Position numbers and translations under genes: made by a program
In this document: positions 1-6,300 of the stretch, piece after piece
How positions within the stretch are numbered: the first letter of the stretch is position 1
Layout: each line of letters begins with the position of its first letter
Assembly: GCA_028292075.1 (NCBI GenBank)
Contig: JAQGNA010000066.1
Location: 1 to 18,356, forward strand
DNA: 18,356 bases
Source of the DNA: Rhodoferax sp.
Lineage (GTDB): Bacteria; Pseudomonadota; Gammaproteobacteria; Burkholderiales; Burkholderiaceae
Direction: 5' to 3'
Notes under the pieces: generated by a model
The model's database searches: none
Told to the model about the DNA's origin: nothing
The model's input: only the letters and a program-made list of their open reading frames with translations

Positions 1-296
1 GAATGGCTCGAGGTCAGCCCCTCTGGCACGGACAGGCTGGCCTCGGCCTCGATGGTCAGTGTTTCCGCCTCGACTTGCAGGTGCAGCTTGTCCCTGCTGA
101 CGCCGGGCAGGTCGGCAAAGAGGGTGATGCCGCCCGCGTCTTCGATCACGTCCACCGGCGGTGTGAGTGCCGCGTCGCTGTAGCGCGAAGCCGGTCCGCT
201 GTGTCCGCTGTGTCCGCCTTGTCTGTTTTCTTGGTTCTGCCTGCTTTGCCCGTTGGGCTCGGTCGGCTGGTTCCGGGTCTGGAGATCGTTCTTCAT
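1..296 (-). CDS. Small heat-shock protein (Hsp20/alpha-crystallin), 3' end outside window
   Basis: ATP-independent holdase chaperone that would bind unfolding proteins in the cytoplasm. The start at 296 follows a GGAG Shine-Dalgarno about 7 bases upstream. The visible 98 residues are a polar Gln/Asn/Gly-rich N-terminal arm (about 1-40), then the opening strands of an alpha-crystallin domain: PPVDVIEDAGG, the FADLPGVSRDKL segment and the LTIEAEA strand. The C-terminal half with the A-x-x-x-n-G-v-L signature lies beyond the left edge. It sits 50 bp downstream of a second hsp20 gene on the same strand, so the two very probably form one heat-shock operon; tandem divergent Hsp20 pairs are common in proteobacteria. 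Family assignment is confident; exact length is unknown. Confidence 0.88.
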   Translation of the reverse strand, partial: MKNDLQTRNQPTEPNGQSRQNQENRQGGHSGHSGPASRYSDAALTPPVDVIEDAGGITLFADLPGVSRDKLHLQVEAETLTIEAEASLSVPEGLTSSH

Positions 297-346
297 TTCA
301 GTGCTCCTTCGTTCGAATATTTCGTGGTTGGCTGGTGATGCGAAGC

Positions 347-784
347 TCACTGGATTTCGATGCGGCGCGGCTGTGACGAAGCCCGCCGCTGGACGGTGAT
401 CTGCAGTACGCCGTCGCGGAGCTTTGCATCGACCGCTGCGGGGTCGGCATCGTCGGGCAAGGTCACGACCCGCCGGAAGCGGCCGCTGAAGCGCTCGTTG
501 ATGTGCACGGACGCTTTCTGATCAGGATGCGGCAGGTCGGACTTGCGTTCCCCGGCGATGGTCAGCACACCCCGTTCGAGATGCACCTCGAGGGTTGACG
601 GTTCGACGCCCGGCGCGAAGGCGAAGATTTCGTGGGCCTGCGGCGTGCCGCCGACGTTCAGCGCCGGAAATCCGTTGCGGGCAAAGCCGCGGATGGCGGG
701 GGACGGATCGAGAGCCTGCTGCATCTCGCGTTGCAGGCGGTCCATTTCGGCGAACATGTCGCGCGGAAAAAGAGATCGGTACAT
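347..784 (-). CDS. Small heat-shock protein (Hsp20/alpha-crystallin)
   Basis: 145-residue cytoplasmic holdase chaperone. The N-terminal arm (1-40, MYRSLFPRDMFAEMDRLQ) is followed by an alpha-crystallin domain (about 42-135) with the FAFAPGVEPSTLEV and GVLTIAGERK strands, the RFSGRFRRVVTLP segment and the diagnostic AKLRDGVLQI signature. The C-terminus carries an I-x-I motif (IEI), the peptide that docks into a neighbouring domain during oligomer assembly. The frame is open upstream to a TTG at 838, but the ATG at 784 is chosen because GGGAG lies 8 bases before it and the extension has no Shine-Dalgarno. It is the first gene of a probable two-gene hsp20 operon, preceded by a sigma-32-like -35 box and a strongly structured leader that can hide this Shine-Dalgarno. 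Confidence 0.93.
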   Translation of the reverse strand: MYRSLFPRDMFAEMDRLQREMQQALDPSPAIRGFARNGFPALNVGGTPQAHEIFAFAPGVEPSTLEVHLERGVLTIAGERKSDLPHPDQKASVHINERFSGRFRRVVTLPDDADPAAVDAKLRDGVLQITVQRRASSQPRRIEIQ

Positions 785-838
785 GGCGAACACTCCCAAT
801 AATGATTGGAGCGCTGAAGCCGTCTCCAGCGCTTCCAA
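785..838 (-). promoter_or_regulatory. Candidate RNA thermometer in the hsp20 5' leader
   Basis: Read on the minus strand, the bases just before the hsp20 start form CUCCAAU (811-805), loop CAUU, then AUUGGGAG (800-793): seven base pairs with one bulged G that enclose the GGGAG Shine-Dalgarno. The same CUCCAA stretch can instead close a longer upstream hairpin: arm 838-824 pairs with 819-806 (14 pairs including one G-U, one bulged A at 833 or 834, loop ACGG at 823-820), which would free the ribosome site. The pairing is read directly from the sequence. Temperature control is inferred from the gene class, since small heat-shock genes are the commonest targets of ROSE- and fourU-type thermometers. 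Confidence 0.5.
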
Positions 839-842
839 GCCG

Positions 843-871
843 AAATTAAGAGTGCCGCCGCTGATTTCAAG
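843..871 (-). promoter_or_regulatory. Possible sigma-32 heat-shock promoter for the hsp20 operon
   Basis: On the minus strand, positions 871-865 read CTTGAAA, a full match to the sigma-32 -35 consensus. After 13 bases comes TCTTAATT (851-844), which matches the CCCCATnT -10 consensus only in part. Location about 80 bp upstream of a small heat-shock gene supports it. The -10 is weak, so the exact start of transcription is uncertain. Confidence 0.42.
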
Positions 872-952
872 AGCCTTTTTTCACGGGGCTATATAGGCCT
901 TTGCTTGGACGCTAGTCGGCCTTTGTCCGGCAGTGTCCGGCCCGTGGTCGCA

Positions 953-998
953 CCCCGCCGTGCTATGGCGCGGGGCGGCTGTCGCCGGCTCAGGCGAC
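953..998 (-). terminator. Two tandem hairpins after the hemerythrin gene, terminator-like
   Basis: Two perfect stems lie at the 3' end of the hemerythrin gene: GTCGCC/GGCGAC (981-986 with 993-998), whose loop contains the stop codon, and CCCCGC/GCGGGG (953-958 with 970-975). Neither is followed by a T-run on the minus strand, so intrinsic termination is doubtful. They could instead stabilise the mRNA 3' end and insulate the hsp20 promoter downstream. Confidence 0.3.
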
Positions 999-1487
999 TT
1001 CGAGCTGGTCCGTCTGTTCGGCCATCAGTTCAGCCTTGCGCGCTTCGAGTTGGTCGCGCATGGCAACCAGATCGAGCTTGCGGGCGGCGCGGGCCTTGAC
1101 GAACATCTCGTTGCGCTCTTCCTTGACATGGTGGTCGATGTACTCTCCCAGCACCTTCACCTTGGCGTCGAACTTGCCATCCTCGTCGGAACGGCTTTCG
1201 ATCTGGGCGATCAGGTCCTTGGCGGTCTGGTGCTCCACTTCGGCTTCGTCGATCAGGTCGACCTCGGGCAGCGCGGCGCGCAGTGCGGGGTAAAAGATCT
1301 CTTCCTCGATTTGCGCATGCACTGTGAGCTGCTGGCAGATCTCGATTGCGATCTCCTCTTTGCGCGTGGCGGCTTTTTTCGAGCGTGAGCCGGTCAATTC
1401 CTCGTATTCCTTGAACAGCTTCTTGACAGCCTTGTGGTCGGCATCGAGCAGGTCGCAGGCGTCTTTCTGGCGGGTGGTGGTGGCCAT
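990..1487 (-). CDS. Hemerythrin-like HHE cation-binding domain protein
   Basis: 165-residue soluble four-helix-bundle protein expected to bind a di-iron centre. The metal-ligand pattern is visible: His18 in the first helix, H57-x3-E61 (HAQIE), His86 (VEHQTA) and H119/H120 with E124 (DHHVKEE). Family members sense or buffer oxygen, nitric oxide, peroxide or iron, and bacterial HHE proteins of this length are often found among stress genes. The specific role here is not determined. The start at 1487 (MATTT) follows GGAG with 7-base spacing; the Lys/Arg/Glu-rich composition and long helices fit the fold. It lies on the same strand as the hsp20 pair downstream and the small hydrophilic gene upstream, all in a stress-protein setting. 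Confidence 0.9.
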   Translation of the reverse strand: MATTTRQKDACDLLDADHKAVKKLFKEYEELTGSRSKKAATRKEEIAIEICQQLTVHAQIEEEIFYPALRAALPEVDLIDEAEVEHQTAKDLIAQIESRSDEDGKFDAKVKVLGEYIDHHVKEERNEMFVKARAARKLDLVAMRDQLEARKAELMAEQTDQLEVA

Positions 1488-1518
1488 TGGGGTTCTCCAT
1501 CGTGGTTTGTAAGAACCC

Positions 1519-1701
1519 TTATTTCATGCAAGCCGGCTTGACCCGGCTGTAGGCGCAGCACCTGTCGTTCGGTGAGACGTCACACGGGTCGAGGCGCCGC
1601 TTGCGGCGGACACGCTCCACGTGAGTCGCCTCTTCGTTCCAAGACACTGTCGCCTGCCCTGGTCGCACCGGACGGGCCGCCGCGGCCGGGTTGTGGCTCA
1701 C
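1519..1701 (-). CDS. Possible small basic protein, 60 residues, unknown
   Basis: Weakly supported ORF. It opens with GTG at 1701, whose bases overlap the stop of the upstream small gene as GTGA, an arrangement that permits translational coupling. The product is rich in Arg and Pro, has four Cys (one pair adjacent) and no recognisable domain or signal peptide. No Shine-Dalgarno is visible other than through coupling. A perfect 12-bp palindrome, CAAGCCGGCTTG (1529-1540), lies in its 3' end. Third positions are mostly G or C, as expected for coding DNA here, but random ORFs of this size are frequent in GC-rich genomes. Confidence 0.25.
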   Translation of the reverse strand: MSHNPAAAARPVRPGQATVSWNEEATHVERVRRKRRLDPCDVSPNDRCCAYSRVKPACMK

Positions 1702-1958
1702 TTCGGCGGGTCGCCCGGTTCGACGTTCGACTTGCTGGAGGGATCGCCCCGCAGGAAGAAAGGCACCGAGTCGTCCCGTTTGCTGGATTCGACGTCGGCC
1801 CGTTTCTCCTGCAACCGCTCATGCGGCGCGGGGCCGGTGTTCGGTTCGCCGGTTGCAGACTTTCCGCCGGCGAACTTTTCACCGGCGCCGATGTTGTCGA
1901 CACCGGCGTCGGTCGTCGAACGGGTGCCGTCTCCACTTCGGTTGATGGCAGTGCTCAT
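1698..1958 (-). CDS. Small hydrophilic protein, 86 residues, unknown
   Basis: The start at 1958 follows AAAGGA with about 8-base spacing, a good ribosome site; the longer open frame upstream (to 2087) has none. The product is strongly hydrophilic and low in complexity, rich in Gly, Ser, Asp, Glu, Lys and Pro, without Cys, Trp or any membrane segment. It probably is largely disordered, apart from a short charged stretch HERLQEKRADVESSKRDD (about 49-66) that could be helical, followed by VPFFLRGDP. I do not recognise the family. Its neighbours (hemerythrin, hsp20, yciG-like and yciF-like genes) make a stress-protective role plausible but unproven. Confidence 0.6.
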   Translation of the reverse strand: MSTAINRSGDGTRSTTDAGVDNIGAGEKFAGGKSATGEPNTGPAPHERLQEKRADVESSKRDDSVPFFLRGDPSSKSNVEPGDPPK

Positions 1959-2318
1959 GTCGGGTTCCTTTCGTTTGAATGACGTCGAGGAAATTTTGGC
2001 GGCTTGACACGTCGGGGGTGTAGGCCTTTTGCCCGTCCGAGCGCAAGACCTCGTGGCGCGGACGCTGCCCGGTGAGGCGGATGCCAAGCGCCTTGTTCGT
2101 GCAGGAACGGAGAAAGGCAGGAGTGAGAGGAGAAAGGTGAATTGACAGGCGAGAAGAAGAAAAATCTACCGCAAGTCTTGCCGCGCGCAAACAGCCATTT
2201 CAAGCATCGAGAAACGGCCTTGCAGGACGGGCCCACACCCGGCAATCGGGCACACCAGTTGCCGCCTCAGGGCACCGGTTTCCGGTATCCCTCTGACCAC
2301 TTTAAAGGACTTCACAGC
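1959..2318. other. Divergent intergenic region between small stress genes
   Basis: 360 bp with no convincing gene. For the minus-strand gene a weak promoter can be drawn: TTGCGC (2046-2041), 18-bp spacer, TACACC (2022-2017). For the plus-strand yciG-like gene a consensus -35 TTGACA lies at 2142-2147, but 17 bp on only the poor -10 TCTACC follows. A purine-rich, AG-repeating stretch occupies 2101-2164. Both promoter calls are tentative; a stationary-phase sigma factor that tolerates weak -35/-10 elements is possible. Confidence 0.35.
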
Positions 2319-2576
2319 ATGGCAACCAACCAAGGCAACCAGGACGGCAACAAACGCAGCGGCACGTCGAACCGCGGCTTCGCATCGATGGACCCCGCCA
2401 AGCAGCGCGAGATCGCCAGCCTCGGCGGACGCGCCGCCCATGCCAGCGGCAACGCGCACGAGTTCACCTCCGAAGAGGCGCGCGCGGCTGGCTCCAAGAG
2501 CCACGGCGGCAATCGTGCCAAACAAGGCGGCCGCGGCAACGAATCCGGCGGTAACAGCGGCGGCGACAAGGGCTGA
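2319..2576 (+). CDS. yciG: YciG-like KGG-repeat general stress protein
   Basis: 85-residue hydrophilic, glycine-rich protein of the KGG (stress-induced, con-10/YciG-like) family. Two copies of the family motif are visible: GFASMDPAKQREIASLGG (20-37) and EFTSEEARAAGSKSHGG (48-64), each with the F-[A/T]-S start and a Gly pair at the end; a Gly/Asn/Lys tail follows. Such proteins are small, probably disordered, and accumulate in stationary phase or under osmotic and other stress; molecular function is unknown. The start at 2319 follows AAAGGA (2304-2309) with 9-base spacing; the in-frame extension to 2142 lacks a ribosome site. It is followed 131 bp later by a yciF-like gene, the same order as the enterobacterial yciGFE locus, which supports both calls. 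Confidence 0.85.
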   Translation: MATNQGNQDGNKRSGTSNRGFASMDPAKQREIASLGGRAAHASGNAHEFTSEEARAAGSKSHGGNRAKQGGRGNESGGNSGGDKG

Positions 2577-2601
2577 TCCGTCCAACGGTCGGTCCTTCCT
2601 C

Positions 2602-2622
2602 TCGCCGCCGGCAACGCGGCGA
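2602..2622. other. Hairpin between yciG-like and yciF-like genes
   Basis: A perfect 7-bp stem TCGCCGC/GCGGCGA (2602-2608 with 2616-2622) with a 7-base loop lies 25 bp after the yciG-like stop. There is no T-run, so it is more likely an mRNA stabilising or processing element between two co-transcribed genes than a terminator. Confidence 0.3.
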
Positions 2623-2707
2623 ACTCCGGAGGGCGTGGCAGTCCTGCCGCGCCTTTTCCACTGTGTGGGTGCTTCGGCGCCTCATCCATCTTCGCAAAAG
2701 GAACACC

Positions 2708-3220
2708 ATGAAAGCCAAGACGTTGCAGGACCTGTTCGTTCATTCTCTCTCCGACATCTACAGCGCGGAGAAGCAGTTGACCAAGGCGCTGCCGCTGATG
2801 AGCCGCGCCGCCACGGACGACAAGCTGCGGGAGATCTTCACCAGCCACCTGGAGGAGACGCAGCACCAGATCGAGCGCATCGACCAGGTCGTCGAGGCGG
2901 CGGGGCTGCGCCTGAAGCGCATCAAGTGCGCCGCGATGGAGGGACTGGTCGAGGAGGGCAAGGAAGTGATCGACGAGATCTCGAGCGGCCCGGTGCTCGA
3001 TGCCGCCCTCGTGGGTGCCGCGCAGAAGGTGGAGCACTACGAGATCGCCAGCTACGGCACCCTGCTGGCACTGGCCAAGCAGCTGAACCAGCCCTGGTTG
3101 AGCCAGGTCACGACGCTGCTGCAGGAGACGCTTGAAGAAGAGAAGCAGGCCGACCAGAAGCTGACCGCCGTGGCGGAAGGCGGCATCAACCAGGCTGCCG
3201 AAGAGGCCTCGCCAGCCTGA
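2708..3220 (+). CDS. yciF: YciF-like DUF892 ferritin-like stress protein
   Basis: 170-residue protein of the DUF892/YciE-YciF family, a rubrerythrin-like four-helix bundle that forms dimers and may bind iron. Typical features are the opening TLQDLFVHSLSDIYSAEKQL (5-24), the second helix HLEETQHQIERI (47-58), and the third-helix EHYEIASYGTL motif (109-119); E21, E50, H53, E109, H110 and E112 are candidate metal ligands. The biochemical role is unsettled; homologues are induced by osmotic, acid or stationary-phase stress. The ATG at 2708 follows AAAAGGA with 5-6 base spacing. It is probably co-transcribed with the yciG-like gene upstream. The C-terminal tail is Ala/Glu rich and carries no further domain. 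Confidence 0.92.
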   Translation: MKAKTLQDLFVHSLSDIYSAEKQLTKALPLMSRAATDDKLREIFTSHLEETQHQIERIDQVVEAAGLRLKRIKCAAMEGLVEEGKEVIDEISSGPVLDAALVGAAQKVEHYEIASYGTLLALAKQLNQPWLSQVTTLLQETLEEEKQADQKLTAVAEGGINQAAEEASPA

Positions 3221-3316
3221 GCGCAACACAAGCGGGCGGCGGCGCGCGGGGCCTTGCCCGGCTTGCCGGCTGCCCAAGGTGGAGCTGCGGAGGCGCCACC
3301 GGCCCTGGCCCGGCCC

Positions 3317-3354
3317 GATCAACGCACGATCAACGCACGATCAACGCACGATCA
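3317..3354. repeat. 11-bp tandem direct repeat upstream of the hybrid kinase
   Basis: Three exact copies of GATCAACGCAC (3317-3349) plus a partial fourth (GATCA, 3350-3354). The period is close to one DNA helical turn, so all copies face the same side of the helix, as expected of a regulator-binding array. It ends 16 bp before the chosen ATG at 3371. If translation began further upstream the repeat would be coding, but 11 is not a multiple of three and gives no peptide repeat. Confidence 0.75.
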
Positions 3355-3370
3355 TGGTGTGGTGAAAGGC

Positions 3371-6300
3371 ATGGTGAAGGGCACGGTGAAGGGGGGCCGG
3401 CGTTACACTGCGGCGAACTTTTCTTCGCGTCAACCGGAGCGGCCGCGCGCGAGCAACCAACCGGACTTCAGCGTGCCATCTCCCCCTCCACCGGCCCCCG
3501 AATCGCATGTGGAGAGCCGAGGCCTGCGGCCGAGCACGCTGGACTTTCCGGTCGTGGGGATGGGCTCCTCCGCCGGTGGCCTGGCAGCGATGCAAACCTT
3601 TTTCGGCCAGATGGCGCCGGAGTCCGGCATGGCCTTCGTGGTGATCATGCACTTGTCGCCGCTGCACGAGAGCAATGCGGCGGAAATCCTGCAGCGCACG
3701 ACGCGCATGCCGGTGGTGCAGGTGCACGACCAGGTGGCGATCCAGCGTGACCACGTCTACATCATTCCTCCGAACAGCAATCTGGCGATGGACGATGGCC
3801 ATTTGCACGTCACCGCCGCCGACCGTGCCGCCGGGGCGCCACCCGTCGCCATCGACCTGTTCTTTCGCACGCTGGCCGACGTGCATGGCGACCGCAGCGT
3901 CTGCATCGTGCTGTCGGGCACCGGCAGCGACGGTGCGGTAGGCCTGACCCGGGTCAAGGAGGTCGGCGGCATCACCATGGCGCAGAGCCCTGAGGATGCC
4001 GAGCACGCCGGCATGCCCCGCGCCGCGATCGCAACTGGCATGGTCGACATCGTGCTGCCTGTGGCGCAGATGCCGCAGCGCCTTGGAGATCTGTGGCGCA
4101 ACGTCCAGCAGATCCGCATGCCTCCTGTGGTGCGAGCGGGCCAGAGCGGGCAGGACGACGAGGAGCCTTCCCCTGCGAGCCAACGCATCGAGACAGCGCT
4201 GGCCGACGTCATGACCTTGCTACGCCTGCACACGCGCCACGACTTCCGGCACTACAAGCGTGCAACGGTGTTGCGCCGCATCGAGCGTCGGCTGCAGGTC
4301 AACGGTGTGTCCGACCTCGCCCAGTACCGCGACTTCATCAACGACAACCCCGGAGAAACCGCGCTGCTTCTGCAGGACCTGCTCATCAGCGTGACAAATT
4401 TCTTTCGCGACCCGGAAGCTTTCAGCGCACTCGAGCGCGATGTGATTCCGACGCTGTTCCGTGACCGCCGCAGCGACGCGCCGGTGCGGGTCTGGGTGGC
4501 CGGCTGCGCCACCGGAGAAGAGGCTTATTCGCTCGCGATCCTGCTGCGCGAAGAGGCCGACCGGACGGTGAACGCCCCCGACTTCCAGATCTTCGCCACC
4601 GACATCGACGAGCGCGCCATCGCCACCGCCCGGGCCGGCATCTATCCCGCGGCCATTGCCGCCGATCTCACTCCGAGCCGCTTGCGCCAATTTTTCGTGA
4701 AGGAGGGCGACGGCTACCGCGTGGTCAAGGCGGTGCGAGAAAAAGTGCTGTTCGCCGCACACAACGTGCTGCGCGATCCGCCGTTCTCGCGGCTCGACCT
4801 CGTGTGTTGCCGCAACCTGCTGATCTACCTGGAGCGGCGCGCGCAGGGCGGTATTCTCGACATGTTCCGCTTTGCGCTGCGGCACGACGGGCTGCTGTTT
4901 CTGGGGGTGTCCGAATCGGCCGACGCCTCGCGCGAGGCGTTTTCGGCGGTTGACAAGAAGCACCGCATCTTCAGGGCGACGCCCGGCAACGTGTCCGCCC
5001 GCGGCTTGCCCACGTTGACCACCACGGCGGCGGAGCGCCATCGCGCGCCGGCGGCTGCTGCGCCGGTCGAACGGAGGACGTCATCGAACGCCGATATCCA
5101 TCGCCGGTCTCTCGAGCAGTTGTTGCCGCCCAGCGTGCTGATCGACGCCAGGCTGAACATCCTGCACCTGTCGGACGGCGCTGGGCGCTTCATGGAGCAT
5201 GCCGGCGGCGTGCCGTCGCACAACCTGCTGTCCAACGTCAGCCCCGAGCTGCGCCTCGAACTGCGCACGGCGCTTTATGCGGCGGCCCAGTCGCATGCCA
5301 GCGTGGATGTGCGCAATGTCCGGATCGAAAGGGGCGGCCAGGCGCGCGAGGTGCATCTGTCCGTGCGGCCCTTCAAGTCGGAGGACGGCACCGAGCTGGC
5401 GCTGGTGGTGTTCGAGGAGCTTCCGGTCACGGCGATCATCGAGGACGCCCTGCCGCCCGATGAAGCCACCCGGAACGTGATGGCCCAGCTCGAACAGGAG
5501 AACCGGCAGATCAAGGAACACCTGCAGGAGACGGTGGAGCGCTCAGAGGCGTCGACCGAGGAGTTGAAGGCTTCCAACGAGGAGTTGCAGGCCATCAATG
5601 AGGAGCTGCGCTCCGCCACCGAGGAACTGGAGACCAGCAAGGAAGAACTGCAGTCGACCAACGAGGAGCTGACCACCGTCAACTACGAGCTGAAGATGAA
5701 GGTTGAAGAGACCGGGCTCATCAACGACGACCTGCATAACCTGATTGCCACGACCGACATCGCCACGATCTTCGTGGACCGGGGCTTGCAGATCAAGCGC
5801 TTCACTCCGCAGGCGGCCATGCTGTTCAACCTGATCGCCACCGACATCGGCCGGCCGCTGCTCGACATCACCCACAAGCTCGATTACCCGACACTCGGTG
5901 CCGACGCCCAGATGGCTTTCGAGGTGTTGCGCCCGGTGGAGCGTTCGGTGCGCGCCACGGACGGGCGGCACTTTCTGGCGCGCTTCCTGCCGTACCGCAC
6001 CGGCGAGGACAAGATCATCGGCGCGGTGCTCAATTTTGTCGACGTGACGGCGCTGCACGCGGCTGAAGAGAAGGTCCGGCAGAACGAGAAGCGGCTGCGG
6101 CTCGCGGCCGAGGCCACGCGCGACTTCGCCATCATCACGCTCGATGACACCGGCCTGGTCACTGGCTGGAACGCGGGTGCCACGCGCCTTTTCCAATGGA
6201 CCGAGGGCGAGATTTTGGGCCAGCCGGTGTCGACCATCTTCACCGAGGAAGACGTTGCCGGCGGGGTGCACATTTCGGGGATGCGGACCGCCCGCGAGTT

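Noticed and set aside
785..838. 18-residue N-terminal extension of the upstream Hsp20 from a TTG
   Set aside because: This stretch is better explained as a structured leader with the Shine-Dalgarno for the ATG at 784.
1529..1540. 12-bp perfect palindrome CAAGCCGGCTTG as a terminator
   Set aside because: It has no loop of its own and no T-run follows on either strand; at most it could pair as part of a longer weak hairpin.
2312..3322. 336-codon minus-strand frame opposite the yciG-like and yciF-like genes
   Set aside because: The plus-strand products match known families and have ribosome sites; the minus-strand frame has neither.
3317..3354. CRISPR-like repeat array
   Set aside because: The units are 11 bp, directly adjacent and without spacers; no cas genes are nearby.
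3254..3370. N-terminal extension of the hybrid kinase from a TTG
   Set aside because: No Shine-Dalgarno, unconserved low-complexity sequence, and it would cross the 11-bp direct repeats. The chosen ATG is still uncertain.
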